Shown here: piece after piece, positions 14,424 through 20,264 of the stretch | Position numbering within the stretch: position 1 is the first letter of the stretch | Layout of the letters: each line of letters begins with the position of its first letter | Program-made: the position numbers and the translations under genes | The notes under the pieces: generated by a model | Seen by the model: the letters and a program-made list of their open reading frames with translations, nothing else | Told to the model about the DNA's origin: nothing | Databases searched by the model: none | IMG/VR virus record: IMGVR_UViG_3300047319_000386 | Location: 1-23,150 of that record | Length of the DNA stretch: 23,150 nucleotides | Strand: one strand, 5' to 3' | From: a virus

Positions 14424-16268
14424 ATGCCGGTGCCCGTCTGGTTTCCCCGGCGGCCCGCACCGGTACCCCCGGGGCGGACAGGCCCTAACGAGTTCAGGTG
14501 GCGCGGCGGCACCCCGCCCGGCCCGTCCCGCATCGCCGAATACTCCACCGCGCTGGAACTGTCCGCCTTCGGGTCATGGACGGGCGTCAGTCCCGGCGAC
14601 ACGATCAACTCGGTTACCGTCACCGTCAGCCAGTTCCAGTCCAGCCCGCTGATGGGCGCCCCGACGATCGAGTTGTGGGACTTCAGCGGGTCCGGGTCCC
14701 TGATCGGCTCCGGACTCGGCGCGAAAACCACGGCCTCCGCCAACATCGACTCGCTGACCTTCACGAACGTCACGTACGCCCAGCTGGCCACGCTGCGCGT
14801 ACGCATCTACGCCAACCAGGGCACCGCCGCCTCCGGCGCGGTCCAGAACGTCAACTGGGCCGGCCTGTACGTCAGCCTGACCCCGGCGGCCGGCGCGGCC
14901 GGGCTGGCGCACGGCACCGGCGCGGCGCAGAACGCGACGGTCACCACCAACACGAACGTCTCCGCCGTCCTCGCCGCCGGGACCGGCACCGCGCAGTCCC
15001 CGGCCGTCACGACCGCCGCCGCGGTCACCGCGGCCCTGCCGTCCGGGACCGGGGCAGCGCTCAACGCCACCGCCCAGACGGCCGCCGGCACCACCGCTAG
15101 TGCCGTCCTGGCCACGGGGACCGGGGCGGCACCGAACCCGGCCGCAACGGCGGTGTCCGCACCCGCCGCCACCCTGGCCGCAGGGACCGGCGCCGCGCTC
15201 AACCCGGCCGTCACCGCCACGGCATCACCCGCCGCGGCCCTGGCCAGCGGGACCGGCGCCGCCAGTTCTCCCGCCGTCACCGCCGCAGCGTCCGTCATCG
15301 CAGTGGCCGCGGCCGGAACCGGCGCGGCCTGGTCCCCCGCGGCCACCTCAGCGGCCAGCGCCGGGGCGGTCCTCCCGTCCGGCGCGGGCGCGGCGCTCAA
15401 CGCCGCCGCCAGCACCACGTCATCGGGGAGCGCCGCCGCCACCCTGGCCAGCGGGACCGGCGCCGCGCTCAACCCGGCCGTCACCGCCACGGCACAGGTC
15501 ACCGCCGTCCTGGCCGCCGGAACCGGGACAGCGCAGAACCCGGCGGCCGCCCCCGGCGTCACTGCCGCCCTGGCCGCCGGGACCGGCGCGGCGCAGAACC
15601 CCGCCGTCACCACGGCCGCGTCCGTCACGGCGGTCCTCGCGTCCGGGACCGGCGCCGCGCTGAACGCCACGGTCAGCACCTCCTCGTCCGGCACCGCCGC
15701 CGCCACCCTGGCCGCCGCCGCGGGAACCGCCCAGAGCCCCGCTGCGGCCATCGGGGCGGCAGCGGGCACCGCTGCCGGCACAGGCACCGCGCTGAACGCC
15801 ACGGTCAGCACGGCCGCGTTCACCAATGCTTCCGCCGGGCTCGCCACCGGGACAGGCGCCGCGCTCAACGCGGGCCTGACCCTCGCCGCGATCATCCCCG
15901 CCGCGGCCGCCACCGGAACCGGCGCCGCGGGGCAGGCCACCCCGGGGACCGGCGTCCGCGCCGCGGCAGCCACCGCCGCAGGCACCGCGCAAGGCGCCTC
16001 ACGCGCAGCCGCCGCCGGGCTCGCCACCGGAGCCGGCGCAGCCCAGAACGCGGCCGCGGCCCTCGCGGTCACCGCCCATGCCGCCGCGGCGCAGGCCCTC
16101 GGCGCGGCGCTGGGTGTCACCATCCCGCCACCGCCGCCCGTCTACGGCACCGCCCGGCAGGCCGCCATGGCCATCCCCGCCGCGGCCGCCGCCGGAACGC
16201 CCGCTCTCGCGTACGCCGCGGCCGGGCAGATGTCCCTACCGCACGCCGAGGGAGGCCAGTACCCATGA
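14424..16268 (+). CDS. Large repeat protein, putative fibre or surface glycoprotein
   Basis: A 614-residue protein in three parts. Residues 1-33 are Pro/Arg-rich. Residues 34-153 form a beta-sandwich-like domain (TINSVTVTVSQFQ, APTIELWDFSGSG, LATLRVRIYANQ, WAGLYVSLTP). Residues from about 160 to 560 are some eighteen degenerate repeats of about 22 residues with the core LAaGTGAALNPAVTtaAsvtA. The C-terminus has PPPPPVYGTARQAAMAIP. The array is almost entirely Ala, Thr, Gly, Ser, Val, Asn and Pro with no charge, like a mucin-type or fibre shaft. Regular length and Gly-Thr-Gly turns would suit a beta-solenoid or trimeric shaft. The many Thr/Ser make it a candidate target for the phage glycosyltransferases. 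The stop overlaps the adaptor ATG (ATGA). Confidence 0.75.
   Translation: MPVPVWFPRRPAPVPPGRTGPNEFRWRGGTPPGPSRIAEYSTALELSAFGSWTGVSPGDTINSVTVTVSQFQSSPLMGAPTIELWDFSGSGSLIGSGLGAKTTASANIDSLTFTNVTYAQLATLRVRIYANQGTAASGAVQNVNWAGLYVSLTPAAGAAGLAHGTGAAQNATVTTNTNVSAVLAAGTGTAQSPAVTTAAAVTAALPSGTGAALNATAQTAAGTTASAVLATGTGAAPNPAATAVSAPAATLAAGTGAALNPAVTATASPAAALASGTGAASSPAVTAAASVIAVAAAGTGAAWSPAATSAASAGAVLPSGAGAALNAAASTTSSGSAAATLASGTGAALNPAVTATAQVTAVLAAGTGTAQNPAAAPGVTAALAAGTGAAQNPAVTTAASVTAVLASGTGAALNATVSTSSSGTAAATLAAAAGTAQSPAAAIGAAAGTAAGTGTALNATVSTAAFTNASAGLATGTGAALNAGLTLAAIIPAAAATGTGAAGQATPGTGVRAAAATAAGTAQGASRAAAAGLATGAGAAQNAAAALAVTAHAAAAQALGAALGVTIPPPPPVYGTARQAAMAIPAAAAAGTPALAYAAAGQMSLPHAEGGQYP
14904..16100 (+). 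repeat. Array of about eighteen degenerate ~66-bp coding repeats
   Basis: Each unit encodes about 22 residues around GTGAA(L/Q)NPAV. Most copies have diverged, but some are near-identical at DNA level: the 42 bases at 15183-15224 recur exactly at 15453-15494. This shows recent duplication or gene conversion within the array. Unit length varies from about 16 to 24 residues, by whole codons. Arrays like this change copy number easily and can be mis-assembled from short reads. Confidence 0.85.
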
Positions 16269-17113
16269 TCAGCGCAGGCGGCATGTACCCCATCGCGTTC
16301 GACGTCCTCGACGCCACCGGGGCCCTCACCCACGCCGCGTCCGTCACCCTCACGATCACGCTGCCCGACGGGACCACCGCAACCCCCGCCATCACCGACG
16401 CGACGGTTACCGGGCAGTACCGGCTCGCCTACCAGACGACCATCGCGGGCCGGTACACCGCCCACGCCGTCACCACCGGGCCCGTCACGTCCTGGGACGA
16501 CGAGTTTGACGCCGCCCCCACGCCCTGGCCCGCCATGGTGTCCCTCAACGACGCCAAGGGCCAGCTCAACATGGACGTCGCCGACCACCGGTTCGACGAC
16601 GAGCTGCGGGACTTCATCGCCTCCGCCACCGGCGCCGCCGAGCTGTACAAGCACGAGGTCATCGTCCGCCGCACCGTGACCGACGAGCTCGACCTGTGGT
16701 CCCAGGGCGGCTACGGCTACGGGTGGGGATACGGGCGGCGGCAGCAGAAATTCTGGCTCCGGTCCGCCCCCGTCATCTCCCTGACCTCCGTCGTCGCGTG
16801 GGACGGCTCGGTCACCTGGGACGTCACCCAGATGCGGGCCAGCCCGTCCGGGCTCGTCAAGGTCATGGGCGGCCTCCCAGTCTCCGGCCTCGCCGACATC
16901 ACCTACATCGCCGGGTACCAGGTAATCCCCGCCCACTACAAGCGGGGTGCGCTGGTCATACTGGCTCATCTCTGGGAGACGCAAAGAGGTCCGGGCACGG
17001 CCGCGTCCGGCGTGATCGGCTCCGAGGAGCACTGGCGTCAGCCCGGCGAGTTTTTCTCGGTTCCGGACAAAGCCAAAGAGCTTTTGGGACCGCCCCGCCC
17101 GGTGATGGCCTGA
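16265..17113 (+). CDS. Head-tail adaptor (gp6-like connector) with N-terminal Ig-like domain
   Basis: The adaptor that docks under the portal to form the neck. Residues from about 88 to 282 fit the HK97 gp6/phage connector type: VSLNDAKGQLNM, DDELRDFIASATGAAELY, an aromatic-rich loop (GYGYGWGYGRRQ), TDITYIAGY-like ADITYIAGYQVIPAHYKRG, LVILAHLWETQRG, and a tail with FFSVPDKAKELLG. Residues 1-85 form an extra beta-rich Ig-like domain (VTLTITLPDGTTATPAITD, GQYRLAYQTTIAGRYTAHA), which the family usually lacks and which is probably exposed. The ATG at 16265 overlaps the repeat gene stop. The adaptor normally lies soon after the capsid gene; here about 10 kb separates them. Codons near 16919-17100 are less GC-ending than upstream. 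Confidence 0.82.
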   Translation: MISAGGMYPIAFDVLDATGALTHAASVTLTITLPDGTTATPAITDATVTGQYRLAYQTTIAGRYTAHAVTTGPVTSWDDEFDAAPTPWPAMVSLNDAKGQLNMDVADHRFDDELRDFIASATGAAELYKHEVIVRRTVTDELDLWSQGGYGYGWGYGRRQQKFWLRSAPVISLTSVVAWDGSVTWDVTQMRASPSGLVKVMGGLPVSGLADITYIAGYQVIPAHYKRGALVILAHLWETQRGPGTAASGVIGSEEHWRQPGEFFSVPDKAKELLGPPRPVMA

Positions 17114-17580
17114 TGGCCGCCTGGTCGTCGCAGGTCCCCGACGCCATCACCGCGCTGCTGGCCGCATTCACCGCCGCCCCCGCCCTCGCCGGGGTGGATG
17201 TCCGCGACGGCCCCCAGGTCGCCGCCTCCGCCGCGCTGGAAGCCGTCCTCGTCGGCTGGAACGGCCGGGCCGACGACCAGCTCGCCGCCGACGCCTCCGT
17301 CAACCCTGAAGTCTTCGGCGACGCCGACGACCGGGAGCTGTTCACGATCCGGTGCGCCGCCATGGTCCTGAACGGGCAGAACGACCTGGCCGCCGCCCGC
17401 ACCCGCGCCTACGCCCTGCACGCCGCGTGCGGCGCCGCCGTCCGGGCGGACCGCAGGCTCGGCGGGACGGTGGGCGATTCCCACATGGGCCCGCACTCGC
17501 TGCGGCAGACGCAGACCCCGGACGGGACCGTGGCCACCGTCGCGTTCAGCGTGGCCTGCGACGCGTTCACCGGGACCTAG
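17113..17580 (+). CDS. Tail terminator-like protein
   Basis: A 155-residue protein beginning AAWSSQVPDAITALLAAF, then APALAGVDVRDGPQV and LEAVLVGWNGRADDQ, and ending with VATVAFSVACDAFTG. A V.DAI..L...F...P.L.GV.V.DGP opening, followed by VGW.G, is the pattern of actinophage tail terminator/neck proteins that cap the tail tube and join it to the head. The ATG at 17113 shares one base with the adaptor stop. The frame is open further upstream to 16696, but that part overlaps the adaptor gene and is arginine-rich, so it is not used. No separate head-closure (stopper) gene is evident between adaptor and this gene. Confidence 0.68.
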   Translation: MAAWSSQVPDAITALLAAFTAAPALAGVDVRDGPQVAASAALEAVLVGWNGRADDQLAADASVNPEVFGDADDRELFTIRCAAMVLNGQNDLAAARTRAYALHAACGAAVRADRRLGGTVGDSHMGPHSLRQTQTPDGTVATVAFSVACDAFTGT

Positions 17581-17593
17581 CGGTCTGTGCGCC

Positions 17594-17611
17594 TACCGGC
17601 TCAGCCCGGTA
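17594..17611 (+). other. Short inverted repeat in the gap before the second glycosyltransferase locus
   Basis: TACCGG at 17594-17599 and CCGGTA at 17606-17611 pair perfectly around a 6-base loop in the 74-base non-coding gap 17581-17654. This is one of the few real gaps in the window. It might be a weak terminator or part of a regulatory region that lets the glycosyltransferase be expressed separately. No clear promoter boxes are seen. Confidence 0.3.
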
Positions 17612-17654
17612 ACAGGGTCCACGTAAGCCGTCACCTTCCATGCCCTGGAGTGTA

Positions 17655-18716
17655 ATGCGCTGGCTGCTCATCCACCCCGGGCCGTCCTGGTCCGTGGCTG
17701 ACGTTTTCAACGGCTGGTCAGAGGCCCTGACCGGGCTCGGCGAGACGGTCGAGGAATACCCGCTCGACGCGGCCCTGCGGTTCTATAACAACGCGCTCGC
17801 CGAAACCGGGCAGGTCCGGCCGTGCGGCTGCCGTGAGGTGCGGAAATACCTCGACCGCGACCAGGCCAGCCGCCTCGCCCTCGACCCGATCCTCGCCGCC
17901 GCGAACCGGTTCTGGCCCGACGTGATCCTGTGCACCTCCGCGTTCTTCCTGCAGCCGTGGCTCCTGGAGATCCTCCGCGACCGCGGCCACAAGATCATCG
18001 TGATCTTCACGGAAAGCCCGTACCAGGACGACTACCAGCTGAAAGTCGCGGAGTACGCGGACCTGAGCCTCCTTAACGACCCGGTCAACATCGACGCCTA
18101 CCGGCAGGTCGGCCCCGCCGAGTACATGCCCCAGGCGTACCGGGAGACGGTCCACTACCCGCCGCCGTTCGGCGCCGAGCCGGAATACGACTTCGCGTTC
18201 GTCGGGACCGGGTTCCCCAGCCGCGTCCGGTTCTTCGACCAGATGGACCTGGCCGGGCTGAACGTCCGGCTGGGCGGCCTGTGGATGGACCTCCCCGAGG
18301 ACTCCCCGCTGCGCGACTGGACGGCCATCACCGACGACACCGGTGACTGCGTCGACAACCCCGAGGTCGCCGGGATCTACCGGCGGGCCCGGACCGGGAT
18401 CAACTTCTACCGGCGCGAAGCCGAAGACGGCCACGAAGGCGAAGGGTGGGCCGTCGGACCCCGGGAGATCGAGATGGCCGCGTCCGGGCTGTGGTTCGCG
18501 CGGGACCCGCGGCCGGAATCCGACGAGCTGTTCCCGATGCTGCCCGCCTTCAGCAGCCCGGACGAAGCCGGGGACCTCATCCGGTGGGCGCTCGCCCACC
18601 CCGCCGAACGCGCCGAGGCGGCGCTGAAAGCCCGCGCTGCGATCGCGGGCCGCACGTTCACCGAGCACGCCAAGCAGCTGCTCCGGTTGCTCGACCGGCA
18701 GCCCGTCAACATGTAG
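17655..18716 (+). CDS. CgeB-like glycosyltransferase (GT-B type)
   Basis: A 353-residue protein of the CgeB/glycosyltransferase-1 type, unlike the GT-A enzymes upstream. The first half has MRWLLIHPGPSWSVADV, WPDVILCTSAFFLQPWLLEIL, and KIIVIFTESPYQDDYQL. The second half has YDFAFVGTGFPSRVRFFD, IYRRARTGINFYRREAEDG, and GPREIEMAASGLWFARDPRP. The last of these is the donor-binding region of glycosyltransferase-1 domains, where Glu grips the ribose. It ends with a helical FTEHAKQLLRLLD. The ATG at 17655 is preferred because GGAG sits at 17647-17650 and the protein then starts with its first strand; ATG 17640 would add five residues and has no site. It stands alone, 12 bases before the tail tube gene, which makes tail-protein glycosylation its likeliest role. 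Confidence 0.82.
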   Translation: MRWLLIHPGPSWSVADVFNGWSEALTGLGETVEEYPLDAALRFYNNALAETGQVRPCGCREVRKYLDRDQASRLALDPILAAANRFWPDVILCTSAFFLQPWLLEILRDRGHKIIVIFTESPYQDDYQLKVAEYADLSLLNDPVNIDAYRQVGPAEYMPQAYRETVHYPPPFGAEPEYDFAFVGTGFPSRVRFFDQMDLAGLNVRLGGLWMDLPEDSPLRDWTAITDDTGDCVDNPEVAGIYRRARTGINFYRREAEDGHEGEGWAVGPREIEMAASGLWFARDPRPESDELFPMLPAFSSPDEAGDLIRWALAHPAERAEAALKARAAIAGRTFTEHAKQLLRLLDRQPVNM

Positions 18717-18728
18717 GGGAGACAACAG

Positions 18729-19157
18729 ATGCCATCCAGCAGGCGGCACGGCCGGAACGGGCAGATCTACCTGGGCCTGACCAGCGGCAGCGTCGCGATC
18801 CCGATACCGTTCCAGGCCAACTGGTCTATTAATAAGGCTTCGGACCGTGACGAAGTGACTGCGTTCGGTGACGCTAACAAGACATATGTCGGAGGGCTAA
18901 GCGATGCCTCCGGGGACTTCAGCGGATTTCTAGATGCCGGCACCAGCCAGACCTACGTCGCCGCCTCAGACGGACTGAGCCGGAACATGTACCTCTACTG
19001 GGACGCAACCAACGACCCTTCGTCCTACTTCTACGGCACCGTGCTTGTCGACTTCAGCGCGGACGGTTCCGTCTCGGGTCCGGTGAACTTCAAAGCCACC
19101 TGGGCCGCGGCCGGCCCCGTGGTCCGGTACACCCAGTGGGGCGGCATCAACACCTGA
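18729..19157 (+). CDS. Major tail tube protein
   Basis: A 142-residue protein with the composition and position of a siphovirus tail tube subunit. It contains NGQIYLGLTSGSVAIPIPFQ, then KASDRDEVTAFGDANKTYVGGLSDASGDFSG-like sequence (a D..VTAFGD..K.YV.GL.D..G.F.G pattern), YLYWDATNDPSSYFYGTV, and VNFKATWAAAGPVVRY. That D-V-T-aromatic-D ... L.D..G.F.G pattern is characteristic of actinophage tail tube proteins. The ATG at 18729 has GGGGAGA at 18717-18723. The stop overlaps the next start (TGATG). The stretch at about 18825-18950 uses far more A/T-ending codons than the rest of the gene, including CTA and ATA-like rare choices. Expected to be highly expressed. Confidence 0.85.
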   Translation: MPSSRRHGRNGQIYLGLTSGSVAIPIPFQANWSINKASDRDEVTAFGDANKTYVGGLSDASGDFSGFLDAGTSQTYVAASDGLSRNMYLYWDATNDPSSYFYGTVLVDFSADGSVSGPVNFKATWAAAGPVVRYTQWGGINT

Positions 19158-19615
19158 TGGCCGGGCTGGCGGACGCGGCGGCGGAGCTGGAGGCGCTCGC
19201 GTTCCGGCTGCGCCGCGCCGGCGACACGGAACTGCTCCGGGAAGTCACCCGGGCGATGCGCGACGCTGTCGTCCCGGTGCAGGGCGAGATCGTCGAGGGC
19301 CTCAAACCGCACCTGCCCGACCCGTACGCGGCGGCCCTCGACGCGGACCTGCGGCTCGGCGTCAACGTCCGCACCAACGAACGCGACCCGGGCGTGGCCA
19401 TCACCGGGCAGGCCAGGAGCAAGGCCCGGAAGCTGCGCAGCCTGGACGCCGGCGAGCTTCACCATCCCCTCTGGGGTGACCGTGAGCACTGGTACCGGCA
19501 GGAGGTCCAGCCCGGCTGGTTCTCCGGCCCCGCCGAGGCCGCGGGTCCGCGGGTCCGCGAGGCGATCGGGAAGGCGCTGGAAGGCGTCGCCGACAGAGCA
19601 GTCAAGGGAGCCTAG
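19157..19615 (+). CDS. HK97 gp10-like tail completion protein
   Basis: A 152-residue protein with a helical N-terminal half (AAAELEALAFRLRRAG, LLREVTRAMRDAVVPVQGEI) and a C-terminal part with LHHPLWGDREHWYRQEVQPG followed by WFSGP. The H-P-L-W/F-G-.-R-..-W/Y-......-PGWF pattern is typical of the HK97 gp10-like family, involved in joining or completing the tail. Such genes usually lie before the tail tube gene; here it comes after. The ATG at 19157 overlaps the tail tube stop; an in-frame GTG at 19136 would start inside that gene and is not favoured. It ends TAG directly overlapping the next GTG. Confidence 0.78.
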   Translation: MAGLADAAAELEALAFRLRRAGDTELLREVTRAMRDAVVPVQGEIVEGLKPHLPDPYAAALDADLRLGVNVRTNERDPGVAITGQARSKARKLRSLDAGELHHPLWGDREHWYRQEVQPGWFSGPAEAAGPRVREAIGKALEGVADRAVKGA

Positions 19616-20007
19616 TGGCCAAGATAGTCATCGACGGCGAGACGTTCGATTACGACGCGCAGAAGCAGCCCATGTCGGAGGCGCTCGCGATCGAGGAGGT
19701 CTACGGGGCGCGGTACGCCCAGTGGCAGCAGGACCTGGCGGCAGTGTCGGCTAAGGCGTACAGCGTGCTCGCGTGGGTCATCTGGCGGCGGGAGGGCCGC
19801 GATATCCCGTACGCCGACATCGCCAGCGGGAAGGTCGATTTCGACCTGGGCGAGATGCTGCAGTCCGTCTTCGACGTGCCCGAGGCGGCGGCCGAGGCGG
19901 ACCCTACGGTGCCCCCGGACCCGGCTGGCACACCTGGGACCGGGACCGCTACATCGGGGTCTTCGCGGAGAGGCTCGGGATCAGGCCGTGGGAGATCGGC
20001 AGACTGA
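19615..20007 (+). CDS. Tail assembly chaperone, short form
   Basis: A 130-residue protein, the unshifted form of the tail assembly chaperone that coats the tape measure protein during tail building. It starts AKIVIDGETFDYDAQKQPMS, then EALAIEEVYGARYAQWQQDL and VLAWVIWRREGRDIPYADI, matching the Ala/Trp-rich helical N-terminal domain of these chaperones. Residues from about 100 on are low-complexity (TPGTGTATSGSSRRGSGSG), as is usual for the unshifted end. The GTG at 19615 shares its G with the previous TAG. Its place between tail tube and tape measure genes is diagnostic. Confidence 0.85.
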   Translation: MAKIVIDGETFDYDAQKQPMSEALAIEEVYGARYAQWQQDLAAVSAKAYSVLAWVIWRREGRDIPYADIASGKVDFDLGEMLQSVFDVPEAAAEADPTVPPDPAGTPGTGTATSGSSRRGSGSGRGRSAD

Positions 20008-20261
20008 GCGTGGCCGACTTCGAGGCACTGCTGGACTATCTCGAGGCCCCCGGCGGGGAGTTACCAGGACGGCCACAGCCCGGCCAGGGCAAGCATGTCC
20101 ACCGCGACCAGCGACAGGACCCCCGCCGCGACTACGGCAACGGCCAGTGCCGCGATGCGGACGATGACGATGATCCTGGTTCTGTTCATGGCTTCTCCTT
20201 CGGTTCCTCATCGAACCTGCACCTCTTTCGTACAAGAAAGCAAACGGCGGGAGGCGGGTGA
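19615..20261 (+). CDS. Tail assembly chaperone, long form by probable -1 frameshift
   Basis: The -1 frame beyond about 19917 encodes GPGWHTWDRDRYIGVFAERL, then GIRPWEIGRLSVADFEALLDYLE. This is a well-formed chaperone C-terminal domain that has no start of its own. A slip at GCCCCCG (19911-19917) would join it to Pro101 and give about 215 residues. This matches the established siphovirus pattern (lambda G/GT and actinophage homologues). The -1 frame stays open to TGA at 20259-20261, three bases before the tape measure start. Its last 65 residues or so are low-complexity and acidic/basic (ADDDDDPGS) and overlap an antisense ORF, so the functional domain may really end near 20060. The slip site is inferred, not proven. 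Confidence 0.7.
19911..19917 (+). other. Candidate -1 ribosomal slippery site
   Basis: G CCC CCG in the zero frame (codons GTG CCC CCG) allows both tRNAs to re-pair one base back, on GCC and CCC, with a mismatch only at the first P-site base. It lies exactly where the zero frame turns low-complexity and the -1 frame becomes protein-like. A downstream structure may assist but was not resolved by eye. Confidence 0.5.
20061..20189 (-). CDS. Antisense small membrane protein (42 residues)
   Basis: On the minus strand an ATG at 20189 opens 42 codons to TAA at 20061. The product has a basic start (NRTRIIVIVRI), a hydrophobic segment (AALAVAVVAAGVLSLVAVDM) and ends LALAGLWPSW. AAGGAG (plus-strand 20195-20200) lies five bases before the ATG, as strong as any site in the window. 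About nine in ten of its codons end in G or C, while the overlapping plus-strand frame loses that bias at 20150-20190. This supports real coding on the minus strand, which would be the only such gene here. No promoter was identified. It resembles a small phage membrane protein (moron or holin-like), with function unknown. Coincidence within a GC-rich region remains possible. Confidence 0.42.
   Translation of the reverse strand: MNRTRIIVIVRIAALAVAVVAAGVLSLVAVDMLALAGLWPSW
20195..20200 (-). promoter_or_regulatory. Ribosome binding site of the antisense ORF
   Basis: CTCCTT on the plus strand reads AAGGAG on the minus strand, five bases upstream of the ATG at 20189-20187. Spacing and match are near ideal, and this site is the main reason for calling the antisense gene. 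Confidence 0.45.
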
Positions 20262-20264
20262 GAC

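Noticed and set aside
12973-14460. 495-codon minus-strand open frame opposite two surface-protein genes
   Set aside because: Gly/Arg-rich shadow covering two plus-strand genes that each have their own ribosome binding site.
14807-16123. 438-codon minus-strand open frame opposite the repeat protein
   Set aside because: Its Ala/Pro/Val repeats are the reverse complement of the plus-strand repeats. The plus frame continues an N-terminal domain and is packed between neighbours with an ATGA overlap.
16696-17112. Upstream extension of the tail terminator-like frame
   Set aside because: Overlaps the adaptor gene, is arginine-rich and lacks family sequence; ATG 17113 overlaps the adaptor stop and begins the conserved part.
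20202-20217. GGTTC...GAACC resembling a tRNA T-arm on the minus strand
   Set aside because: Stem is only five pairs with a six-base loop; no acceptor, anticodon or D-arm can be built around it.
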